Source of the DNA: DATGIQ01 sp035295665
GTDB lineage: Bacteria > Planctomycetota > Planctomycetia > Gemmatales > Gemmataceae
Direction: 5' to 3'
Assembly (NCBI GenBank): GCA_035295665.1
Contig: DATGIQ010000400.1
Coordinates: 1-26,135 of the forward strand
DNA: 26,135 nt
Shown here: positions 1 through 7,511 of the stretch, piece after piece
Position numbering within the stretch: position 1 is the stretch's first letter
Layout: each line of letters opens with the position of its first letter
Notes under the pieces: generated by a model
Told to the model about the DNA's origin: nothing
Databases searched by the model: none
Seen by the model: the letters and a program-made list of their open reading frames with translations, nothing else
Made by a program: the position numbers and the translations under genes

Positions 1-91
1 CACCCGCACGAACGTCCACCTTTTCGATGATCAGTGCTTGTCCCCTCCAGCTCCGAATCCGCTGTCGGCCAGCGTTGCTGTTCCCCTCCAT
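1..91 (-). CDS. Possible 5' end of a minus-strand gene cut by the left edge
   Basis: An ATG at 89-91 (minus strand) opens a frame of 30 codons with no stop that runs off the window. The predicted peptide begins MEGNSNAGRQR and ends with a protein-like stretch, QALIIEKVDVRAG. There is no convincing Shine-Dalgarno sequence in front of it (only a G-rich AGGCGG stretch). I do not recognise a family from 30 residues. A frame this short could be open by chance in G+C-rich DNA, so this is a weak call that depends on the sequence to the left. Confidence 0.25.
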   Translation of the reverse strand, partial: MEGNSNAGRQRIRSWRGQALIIEKVDVRAG

Positions 92-505
92 GCCTAGCCG
101 CCTGCCAGGGGCCACAAACCTAATCTAGCGTAATGAGAGCCGCGGGCGTAAGGGGGGTACCAAACTCGCTTACCACCCGCCGGCTCTCAATTAATGCGAC
201 TCGGGGTTGAGTTTCCGCTTTCCCAACCGAACCGTTCGGACAAACGACCGCCCGCTGTTCTGCGGTTAAGATAACAGGAGTGGTATTAAAGGATTATGAG
301 ACTACCGAGACATGTTCCACCCGCCCGCTGGCTTGCGATTGGCACCCAAAACGGCTGGTAAATCATCCCGTTCTTCAATCACTTACGAATGACTGTGCCA
401 GGAAGTGTACGCGCCCCGAATGCCAGGCGCTCCAGATTCATAACCCCACGAGAACCCGGACCGGCCCACTTGTTTCGACTAACCGCCGGCTGCTGATTAT
501 CACGC
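92..505. other. Intergenic stretch with no supported gene
   Basis: About 410 bases between the possible gene start at the left edge and the end of the SMP-30-like gene. The only clear structure is a stem-loop at 135-188. A GTG-initiated frame at 280-528 runs into the 3' end of the neighbouring gene, lacks a properly spaced ribosome binding site and resembles nothing known, so I do not call it. I see no tRNA-like T-arm or acceptor stem. Confidence 0.5.
135..188. promoter_or_regulatory. Stem-loop upstream of the left-edge frame
   Basis: GAGAGCCGCGGG at 135-146 pairs with 176-188 (CCCG-C-CGGCTCTC), giving 12 base pairs with one bulged C. Inside the loop GTAAG (148-152) pairs with CTTAC (169-173). 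There is no T-run after either arm, so it is not an ordinary intrinsic terminator. If the left-edge frame is real, this lies just upstream of its start and could be an operator or leader structure. Function unknown. Confidence 0.35.
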
Positions 506-1495
506 TCACTTCCCTTTGGGCCAAATAACCCGGCCCGGGATCATCATGCGAATGCTGTAGAGCGTACCACCGGCCGTGATGTAGAGGGTTCTCCGATCGT
601 CGCCACCGAAGGCACAATTCGTGACCTCGTCCCGCGGAACGGGCAAGAACGTGAGCAGCTTCCCGTCTGGATTCAGGACGTAAATGCCGCCCTTCTTTTC
701 GGGATCGGGCTCACACGGCGGATTCGGCTTGTTCAGCCCAGCGGCAACGAAGAGCCGGCCAAGCTGATCCTGCTTGACTCCATCCGGACCCCGGCCTGTT
801 CCCCAATCGTAGATCAGTTTTCGGCTGGCGGGATCGACAGTTCCGTCTTTACGTAGGTCGAAGCGCCACAGTTTACGGGCCCCGCCGACGTTGTTGTTAT
901 TGTTGTCGGCAACGTAAAGATAGCGATCCTCCGCGGAGACGAGTACGCCATTGGCCCGCTCCACTTCATGCTCAATTACCCGCGTCATCTTGCCGTCCGG
1001 GTCGATGCGGTAGACGCCTTCCACCGTTCGGCCTTGTGCATCACGGATTTCCAGGCGGTCCCGCGGGCCATAACATGGATCCGAGAAATAAATCCGACCC
1101 TGGGAATCAACGGTCAGGTCATTGGGCTCATTAAACCTCTTGCCCTCGTACCGATCGGCAAGGACGGTGATCATTCCATCGGGATCGGTGCGCGTGACCC
1201 GCCGGAGCTTGGGCTCGCACGCAAGCAACCGGCCAGCGGCGTCGAACAGGAGCCCGTTCGTTCCGGCATCGGCCCGGTAGATCTTCACATGGCCAGCCGG
1301 GTCAAGCTGGCAGATGTTCCCATTGCCGGAGGTTAAGACTCCCAGCTGCGGGTGCCAGGCCGGACCTTCGCCGCCGACGCCCCCTTCCGCCTCAACTTTC
1401 AGGGTGGCCCCCGTGGCAAAGATCTGCACCGCGGCTGAGCCACGGGACGCACTGAGGATCAGCCAACACGAGAGCATCAGAAGCCCATTTCGCAT
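506..1495 (-). CDS. SMP-30/gluconolactonase/LRE family protein, exported
   Basis: A 329-residue six-bladed beta-propeller of the SMP-30/gluconolactonase/LRE-like family; known members hydrolyse sugar lactones or related esters in a metal-dependent way. The N-terminus (MRNGLLMLSCWLILSASRGSAA) looks like a signal peptide, so it probably acts outside the cytoplasm. Family metal-site segments are visible: GEGPAWHP (Glu43), NEPNDLTVDSQGRIYFSDP, ERANGVLVSAEDRYLYVAD and GPDGVKQDQLGRLFVAAG. The ATG at 1495 is preferred to an upstream in-frame TTG because GGAGGGG sits just before it. It is transcribed away from the PSD1 gene across a 244-base gap. A run of five Asn follows the blade motif VAD. The substrate cannot be told from sequence; family assignment is firm. 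Confidence 0.88.
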   Translation of the reverse strand: MRNGLLMLSCWLILSASRGSAAVQIFATGATLKVEAEGGVGGEGPAWHPQLGVLTSGNGNICQLDPAGHVKIYRADAGTNGLLFDAAGRLLACEPKLRRVTRTDPDGMITVLADRYEGKRFNEPNDLTVDSQGRIYFSDPCYGPRDRLEIRDAQGRTVEGVYRIDPDGKMTRVIEHEVERANGVLVSAEDRYLYVADNNNNNVGGARKLWRFDLRKDGTVDPASRKLIYDWGTGRGPDGVKQDQLGRLFVAAGLNKPNPPCEPDPEKKGGIYVLNPDGKLLTFLPVPRDEVTNCAFGGDDRRTLYITAGGTLYSIRMMIPGRVIWPKGK

Positions 1496-1636
1496 AGCTC
1501 CCCTCCGTCTCAAGAGCAACCCGAACGCACGGCCGAATCGGCAGGCCGCGGTACATCAGGATAAAGGACCCATTCTTGCCCCGCAAGGGCATGCACACAG
1601 GGACTCAGGAATCAGGCAGTTCGCGCTCGAAATCCT

Positions 1637-1664
1637 TTGCATCGCCCCATTCAGGTTGTAGGAT
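1637..1664 (+). promoter_or_regulatory. Weak sigma70-like promoter candidate for the PSD1-DUF1501 pair
   Basis: TTGCAT (1637-1642), a 16-base spacer, then TAGGAT (1659-1664), lying about 75 bases before the ATG at 1740 in the divergent gap. Both boxes are only partial matches to TTGACA/TATAAT and the spacer is one base short, so this is a tentative call. Confidence 0.25.
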
Positions 1665-1739
1665 AGAGTTTGGCTGCCACTTGCCGACCACCTGCAGCGA
1701 ACTGCTGTCCTGCCTGCCAGTCGCCCCGAGGGTTTTCTG

Positions 1740-3977
1740 ATGCCCCGCTGCTTCCTTCGCGCCGTGTTGACCGTGTGCGTAGTTCCCGTCCTGGCGACGA
1801 CAGGAATCCGCGCAGAAGAAAGCCTATTGTCGCGTTCCGCAGCGGAATCCTTTGAACGATCGGTCCGTCCAGTGTTGGCGGCCAACTGTTTCGCGTGTCA
1901 CGGTCCCGAAAAACAGAAGGCAGGCCTCCGCCTCGACTCGCGGGCGGGAATGCTCACGGGGGGCGATTCCGGGCCGGCCATCGTCCCCGGCCACCCGGAG
2001 GAGAGCCTGCTGGTAAAGGCGATCCATTACACCGACGAGCCCCGCATGCCACCCAAGGGGAAACTCTCCGCGGACGCCGTCGCTGCGCTGACGGCCTGGA
2101 TCAAACAGGGGGCCCCCTGGCCGAATACCGAGACGGAGGTCCGCCCTGTGACCCCATCCCGAGAATTTCAGATCACGGCCAAGGATCGGGCATTCTGGTC
2201 CTTCCAATCCATCGCCAATCCGCTTCCACCGCCGGTCGTCGCTATCGCCTGGCCCAAGGAACCGCTGGACGAGTTCATCTTGGCCAAGCTGGAAGCGAAC
2301 GGCCTGACCCCAGCCGAACCCGCGGATAAACGGACTCTGATTCGGCGAGCAACGTTTGACCTGATCGGATTGCCGCCGACCCTTGCGGAAGTCGAGGCGT
2401 TCCTGAATGATTCTTCTCCTGATGCTTTTGCCAAGGTCGTGGATCGGCTACTGGCATCGCCGCATTTTGGGGAGCGCTGGGCCCGGCACTGGCTCGATGT
2501 GGCTCGCTACGGCGAAGACCAGGCACACACCTTTCAGGCTCGCAAGTATCCCAACGGATACCGTTATCGCGACTGGCTCATCCGTGCCTTCAACGCGGAT
2601 CTCCCCTACGACCGGTTCATCAAAGAACAGATTGCCGCCGACCTGCTCGACGAGCCGGCTCTTCAGGATCGCCTGGCTGCGCTGGGATTCTTCGCTCTGG
2701 GACCGGTCTATTATGGCGACCCGAAGAAGCTCGATCAGCTGGACGACCGCATCGATACGCTCACCCGAGGCTTCCTTGGATTGACGGTGGCGTGTGCCCG
2801 ATGTCATGATCACAAATTCGATCCGATCCCAACCAAGGACTATTATGGCCTGGCCGGCATCTTCGCCAGCACCGAATACGCTGAAGTCCCACTTGTTCCC
2901 CAGGCGGTCGTGGACGAAGCCAAGCGCAAATTAACGGACGCCGACAAGAAGAAGAACCTGCCCCCTTCCTACCCCTTCGTGCACGCACTCAAGGACGCGA
3001 GCACTCCCGTCACGATGAAAGTGCACATCCGTGGCAACCCGGAAACACTCGGCGACGAGGCCCCCCGGCACTTCCTCAGCATCCTCAGCAGCGCGGGAAC
3101 GCGCTTCCGTAAAGGAAGCGGCCGGCTCGAGCTCGCCGAAGCGATTGCGAGCGCGAACAATCCGTTAACCGCACGGGTGATGGTCAATCGGGTGTGGCAA
3201 CATCACTTCGGAAAGGGGCTGGTTGCGACGCCTAGCAACTTCGGCGCCCAGGGCGAACGGCCGACGCATCCGGAGCTGCTCGATTTTCTGGCGCGGCGGT
3301 TCATCGCTGCGGGCTGGTCTCTCAAGACCCTGCACCGCGAAATCATGCTGTCGGCCACGTATCAACAAAGCAGCCGCTTTGAGCCGCACAACTACGAGCG
3401 CGATCCGGACAACAAGCTCCTGTGGCGCATGAACCGGCGCCGGCTGGAGGTCGAAGCCTGGCGCGATGCCATGCTAGCGGTGGCCAATCACTTGAACCCC
3501 ACGATTGGTGGGCCGTCGCTGGAACTGACTGCTCCAGACAACCGCCGCCGGACCCTCTATGCCGTCATTAGCCGGCACGAACTCGACTCCTTGCTCCGCC
3601 TCTTCGATTTCCCCGATCCCAATATCACCAACGCGGAGCGGACCGTCACCACCGTGCCGCTGCAACAATTATTCGTATTGAATAGCGAGTTCATGGTTCG
3701 CAATGCCAAAGCCCTGGCTGCACGCTTGACCCAACCCTCCGCCCTTGCCGCGGGGAAAACGGGCGGCTTGGCCGGGGAAGACGACGCCGCTCGGATTCGC
3801 CGGGCCTTCCTGATTCTGTACGGTCGGCCGGCCTCCGAACGGGAGCTGCAATTAGGATTGGCTTTTCTGGCCGAGGATGCAGCCGAAGCTGAAAGCGACA
3901 GCGGAAACGGCTTGAACCGATGGGAGCAATATGCTCAAGTGTTGCTCAGTGCCAGTGAGTTCCTCTACGTGGATTGA
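1740..3977 (+). CDS. PSD1 and planctomycete cytochrome c domain-containing protein (DUF1549/DUF1553)
   Basis: A 745-residue exported protein of the planctomycete three-domain family. Residues 1-25 are a signal peptide. Residues 38-127 are a cytochrome-c-like domain with the haem motif CFACH (Cys50, Cys53, His54) and a likely axial Met in PRMPPKG (Met103). A DUF1549 (PSCyt2) domain spans about 174-385 and contains a second CxxCH, CARCHDHKFDP (Cys352-His356). DUF1553 (PSD1) follows at about 455-725, with the typical ARVMVNRVWQHHFGKGLV stretch. GAGGG precedes the ATG at 1740 with good spacing. The DUF1501 gene starts 27 bases after the stop, the usual pairing for this family. The family is greatly expanded in planctomycetes and often linked to polysaccharide use, but its biochemical role is unproven. 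The protein is at the short end of its family. Confidence 0.93.
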   Translation: MPRCFLRAVLTVCVVPVLATTGIRAEESLLSRSAAESFERSVRPVLAANCFACHGPEKQKAGLRLDSRAGMLTGGDSGPAIVPGHPEESLLVKAIHYTDEPRMPPKGKLSADAVAALTAWIKQGAPWPNTETEVRPVTPSREFQITAKDRAFWSFQSIANPLPPPVVAIAWPKEPLDEFILAKLEANGLTPAEPADKRTLIRRATFDLIGLPPTLAEVEAFLNDSSPDAFAKVVDRLLASPHFGERWARHWLDVARYGEDQAHTFQARKYPNGYRYRDWLIRAFNADLPYDRFIKEQIAADLLDEPALQDRLAALGFFALGPVYYGDPKKLDQLDDRIDTLTRGFLGLTVACARCHDHKFDPIPTKDYYGLAGIFASTEYAEVPLVPQAVVDEAKRKLTDADKKKNLPPSYPFVHALKDASTPVTMKVHIRGNPETLGDEAPRHFLSILSSAGTRFRKGSGRLELAEAIASANNPLTARVMVNRVWQHHFGKGLVATPSNFGAQGERPTHPELLDFLARRFIAAGWSLKTLHREIMLSATYQQSSRFEPHNYERDPDNKLLWRMNRRRLEVEAWRDAMLAVANHLNPTIGGPSLELTAPDNRRRTLYAVISRHELDSLLRLFDFPDPNITNAERTVTTVPLQQLFVLNSEFMVRNAKALAARLTQPSALAAGKTGGLAGEDDAARIRRAFLILYGRPASERELQLGLAFLAEDAAEAESDSGNGLNRWEQYAQVLLSASEFLYVD

Positions 3978-4004
3978 GAAAACCGGGAAACCGCCGAGGT
4001 GAAG

Positions 4005-5417
4005 ATGACGCCTTTTTCTCGTCTATCGCGCCGCCAGGTGATTTGCAGGATCGGAGGCGGGTTCGGCATGCTCGGCCTGGCGAGCATTCTCGCCGATACC
4101 GGTCTGTTGGCTGCGGAAGCGCCCTCGGCTCCCACGCGGGTAAAGAATCCGTTGGCCCCCAAGCCACCCCATTTCCCGCCGCGGGCCAAGCGCGTCATCT
4201 TCCTGTTCATGAACGGTGGCCCGTCCCATGTGGACACGTTTGACCCCAAGCCGGGTCTCGAGAAATATCAGGGCAAACCGCTCCCTCCGACCATGGTCAA
4301 GACCGGGCGCAAGACCAGCGGAAATCTCTTACCGTCGCCGTTCAAGGCCAAACCCTACGGCGAAAGTGGCATAGCGGTAACGGATCTGTATCCGGAAGTC
4401 GGTAGCTGCATCGACGACATCTGCGTGCTCCGCTCCCTCTACACCGATAACCCCAACCACGAGCCAGGCCTGTTGATGATGAACTCGGGCAACATGCAGC
4501 CGATCCGACCTAGCATGGGTTCCTGGCTGACCTATGCCCTCGGATCGGACAATCAAAACCTGCCCGGCTTCATTGTTCTCTGTCCGGGCAAACCGGTCGT
4601 CGGCCCGCAGCTCTGGAGCAACAGCTTTCTGCCGGGCATCTATCAGGGAACGCACATCAACAACCACACGGTAGATCCAAAGGCCATCATCCGCGATGTA
4701 CGGAATCGTTACCTCTCGCCTGAGACCCAGCGGGCCCAGCTCGACTTGCTCCAGCAAATGAACCAGGTCCATCTGGAGCAGCGCGCACACGATGAACAGC
4801 TCGAAGCACGCATTGCGTCCCTGGAGATTGCATTCCGCATGCAGTCGGAGGCCCAGGAAGCCTTCGACATCACCAAAGAATCGGCCGCCGTCCGCTCTCT
4901 GTACGGGGACGGGGAATTTGCCAACGCCTGTCTGATTGCCCGCCGCTTGGCCGAACGCGGCGTGCGCGTGACACAGATTTACTACGGCAACGGCCAGCCC
5001 TGGGACGATCACAAGGACATCGGCAACCATCGCAATCATGCTCAGAAGAGCGATCGGCCGATTGCCGCGCTCCTGAAGGATTTGAAAGCGCGCGGACTGC
5101 TCCAGGACACGCTCGTGATCTGGGGCGGAGAGTTTGGCCGAACTCCCACGTCACAAGGTGCCACGGGGCGCGACCATCACAGTCTCGGTTTCAGCATGTG
5201 GCTGGCCGGCGGCGGGGTCAAGGGCGGAACCGTGTACGGTGCCACCGACGAATTCGGCTTCCAGGCGGTCGAGAATCGGATGCATGTCCACGACCTGCAC
5301 GCCACGGTGCTGTACTTGATGGGCCTCGACCACGAGCGGCTCACGTTCCGATACAGTGGCCGCGATTTCCGCCTGACAGACGTGCATGGCAAGGTGGCCA
5401 GGGAAATCATGGCGTAG
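4005..5417 (+). CDS. DUF1501 domain-containing protein, Tat-exported
   Basis: A 470-residue DUF1501 protein, related in fold to sulfatases and alkaline phosphatases. The N-terminus has a twin-arginine signal (FSRLSRRQVICRI, Arg9-Arg10) followed by a hydrophobic stretch ending near LLAAEAP, so it is exported folded, probably with its metal. Metal-site-like segments are NGGPSHVDTFDPKP (His75, Asp77), WGGEFGRTP and GRDHHSLGFSMWLAGGG. GAGGT at 3996-4000 precedes the ATG at 4005; a GTG two codons earlier (3999) overlaps that site and is a possible alternative start. The gene lies directly behind the PSD1 gene and almost certainly shares its transcript. The activity of DUF1501 proteins is not established; hydrolysis of sulfate or phosphate esters is only suggested by the fold. 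Confidence 0.92.
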   Translation: MTPFSRLSRRQVICRIGGGFGMLGLASILADTGLLAAEAPSAPTRVKNPLAPKPPHFPPRAKRVIFLFMNGGPSHVDTFDPKPGLEKYQGKPLPPTMVKTGRKTSGNLLPSPFKAKPYGESGIAVTDLYPEVGSCIDDICVLRSLYTDNPNHEPGLLMMNSGNMQPIRPSMGSWLTYALGSDNQNLPGFIVLCPGKPVVGPQLWSNSFLPGIYQGTHINNHTVDPKAIIRDVRNRYLSPETQRAQLDLLQQMNQVHLEQRAHDEQLEARIASLEIAFRMQSEAQEAFDITKESAAVRSLYGDGEFANACLIARRLAERGVRVTQIYYGNGQPWDDHKDIGNHRNHAQKSDRPIAALLKDLKARGLLQDTLVIWGGEFGRTPTSQGATGRDHHSLGFSMWLAGGGVKGGTVYGATDEFGFQAVENRMHVHDLHATVLYLMGLDHERLTFRYSGRDFRLTDVHGKVAREIMA

Positions 5418-5454
5418 TTGCTCGATTGTGTCGCCGCTCGGGATCCGGCAGTAC

Positions 5455-5478
5455 ACGAGCCTGGCGCGCCAGGCTTGT
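5455..5478. terminator. Perfect palindrome between convergent genes, likely bidirectional terminator
   Basis: ACGAGCCTGGCG followed immediately by CGCCAGGCTTGT forms a 12-pair stem with one G-T pair and no spacer, so RNA from either strand would fold it. It lies 38 bases after the DUF1501 stop and 25 bases after the stop of the convergent amidohydrolase. No clear T-run follows on either strand, so stopping transcription is inferred from position. It could equally be a dispersed palindromic repeat. Confidence 0.45.
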
Positions 5479-5502
5479 TCGTTAAGGGTCCTGTATGACC
5501 AT

Positions 5503-7218
5503 TTAGAAGTTCCGGCGGAGCGCTCGACCGGGGCGTGCTCCAGTGTGCTGTCCGCGCTCCAGCACCATCTGCCCATTGACGATCACATACTCGATTCCCT
5601 CGTTGTAGGCAAACGGCTTCTCGTATGTTGCCCGATCGATGATGTGCTCGGGATCAAACAGGGTTAAATCTGCGCAAAACCCCGGCCGGAGCAGGCCGCG
5701 GTCGACGATGCCCAGCTTGGCCGCGTTCAGGGAAGTCATTTTGCGGACCGCATCCTCCAGACGGAGGAGGCCGAGCTGGCGGACATACACACCCAGCACA
5801 CGTGGAAACGTACCGAAATTGCGGGGATGCGGGTTGCCGCGGCGCAGCGGCCCCTCGGTAGCATAGGCCGAGCCGTCCGAGCCGATTGAGCACCACGGCT
5901 GCACGAGTGCCTGGTTCATATCCTTTTCGGTGTGGTGTGCGTACACCGTCGGCACCGATCCCCCCTGCTCGATCAGCAAGTCGAACAGAATATCAAGCGG
6001 ATCCGGGACCGGGTCCTTGCCTCGGCTCTTGTCCGCGATGATTCGATCCATGGTCAGTCCCTCATAACCGCTGCGGCCACTGATCAACATCCGGCTCCAG
6101 TCGCCACCGACCGCGGTGTAATGGTTGTACCAGCCGGGGAGCCCGTCGCGGATGTCCTTCTTCAAGCGCGGCCGCTGCATGGGATCCCGAAGGCGGGCCA
6201 GCATTTCGCGGTTGCCGCCTTCGTGGGCCCACGGTGGAATAATGCTGGCAAGATTGTTGCTGCCGCGGGTGTAGGGATAAACATTGGCCTGCACGTTGAC
6301 ACCCCGCTTGCGGGCTGCCTCGATCAGAGCCACGAGGTCGCTCATGTGTCCCCACAATTCCTGGTCGGCAATCTTCAGGTGGATGATGTCCACCGGTAGG
6401 CCGGCACGCTCGCCGACGGCGATGGCTTCCTTGACCGCCTCGATCACTCCGAGCCCCTCGTTGCGGATGTGCGAGGAATAGATCCCGCCGTACCGGGCCA
6501 CCACCTTCGCAAGCTCGACGATGTCATCGGTGGTGGCCAAGGAGCCAGGCGGCATGGCCAACATGCTCGACAAGCCAAAGGCTCCCTCCTTCATGGCCGA
6601 TTCCACCCGCGATTTCATCTGCTCGAGTTCTGCCGCAGAAGGGCGGGCGAACGAAGTTCCCATCACGCACTGCCAGATATTGTCCAGCCCAACATAGGTA
6701 GCAACATTGACGGCAGCGCCAGCTCGTTCGATGGTCTCCAAATAGCCGCCCAGCGTGGTCCACTGCACGGTTCCGCCTGCACTCAAGCCACGCGGCATGA
6801 GTTTGCCCTGGTAGGGTCCGGCGGAGGTCCCTTCGCCGAGTACTTCCGTGGTCACGCCTTGGCGGATTTTGCTCTGGGCATTTCCGTCCTCCAGGAGGAG
6901 AAAGTCGGAATGCGAATGCATGTCGATGAAACCGGGAGCGACTACCAGGCCGGTCGCATCGATTTCGCGCTTGGCTGATCCAGGCGGCACCCGGCCAACG
7001 GCGACGATCTTGCCATTGAGGACGGCCACGTCGCCGCGGAACCAGGGATTGCCGGTGCCGTCAACGATCTTACCGTTTCGGATGAGAAGATCGTAGGAGG
7101 GATCCGCAGACCGGGCCGATTCCGAACAGAGCAGAACGGCGGCAACACTGAGCCAAGCAAGCACCCTCACCAGGCGTCGTAGCCGAACAAGATTTTCGGG
7201 AACAATTCGAAAGACCAT
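5503..7218 (-). CDS. D-aminoacylase-like amidohydrolase (N-acyl-D-amino-acid deacylase family), exported
   Basis: A 571-residue amidohydrolase-superfamily enzyme closest to N-acyl-D-amino-acid deacylases, which release D-amino acids from N-acyl forms. The N-terminus has a basic region and hydrophobic segment (about residues 16-32) ending in SARSADPS, a likely signal peptide. Visible metal/catalytic positions are HSHSD (His101, His103), SSHIRNE (His250), IIHLK (His280) and IGSDGS (Asp448). The position after GVTT, usually GNCG in D-aminoacylases with a metal-bridging Cys, reads GEGTS here, so the bridging ligand differs. The ATG at 7218 is chosen over an upstream in-frame codon because GGGGGAG sits 6 bases before it. 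The gene stands alone and converges on the DUF1501 gene. Substrate is uncertain: D-amino-acid derivatives or another N-acyl/cyclic amide. Confidence 0.88.
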   Translation of the reverse strand: MVFRIVPENLVRLRRLVRVLAWLSVAAVLLCSESARSADPSYDLLIRNGKIVDGTGNPWFRGDVAVLNGKIVAVGRVPPGSAKREIDATGLVVAPGFIDMHSHSDFLLLEDGNAQSKIRQGVTTEVLGEGTSAGPYQGKLMPRGLSAGGTVQWTTLGGYLETIERAGAAVNVATYVGLDNIWQCVMGTSFARPSAAELEQMKSRVESAMKEGAFGLSSMLAMPPGSLATTDDIVELAKVVARYGGIYSSHIRNEGLGVIEAVKEAIAVGERAGLPVDIIHLKIADQELWGHMSDLVALIEAARKRGVNVQANVYPYTRGSNNLASIIPPWAHEGGNREMLARLRDPMQRPRLKKDIRDGLPGWYNHYTAVGGDWSRMLISGRSGYEGLTMDRIIADKSRGKDPVPDPLDILFDLLIEQGGSVPTVYAHHTEKDMNQALVQPWCSIGSDGSAYATEGPLRRGNPHPRNFGTFPRVLGVYVRQLGLLRLEDAVRKMTSLNAAKLGIVDRGLLRPGFCADLTLFDPEHIIDRATYEKPFAYNEGIEYVIVNGQMVLERGQHTGARPGRALRRNF

Positions 7219-7511
7219 GGCGATCTCCCCCAGGCAGCCGTTCACTACCAATAGGCGGAATTGACCTACTGAGCCTGTTATAGGCACGAGGCATGAAGCT
7301 GTAGCCCGCGCCCGAGCTGCTCACTCAGATGGCGAAGGACTATTGTCTCAGTACGTCTTCCCGCCAGGAGGGCCACGAATCTATGGTCATCGTTGCAAAT
7401 GGATTTGGTGTGAGGATGCCAGCACTCGCCCGGTCGTATCCGTGATGTTGACCCGCGTGGATGGTACGCCTTGGCAGGCCGACGAGCAATTGGAGAATCA
7501 GTGGCGCTCAT

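Noticed and set aside
280..528. 82-codon frame in the left intergenic stretch
   Set aside because: GTG start without a properly spaced ribosome binding site, Cys/Arg/Thr-rich nonsense-like composition, and it overlaps the end of the SMP-30-like gene.
7219..7511. Search for a detached Smr domain or small gene after mutS2
   Set aside because: None of the frames in this 293-base gap resembles Smr or another family; only a lone TATAAC-like box (7277-7282, minus) ahead of the amidohydrolase, without a -35 partner.
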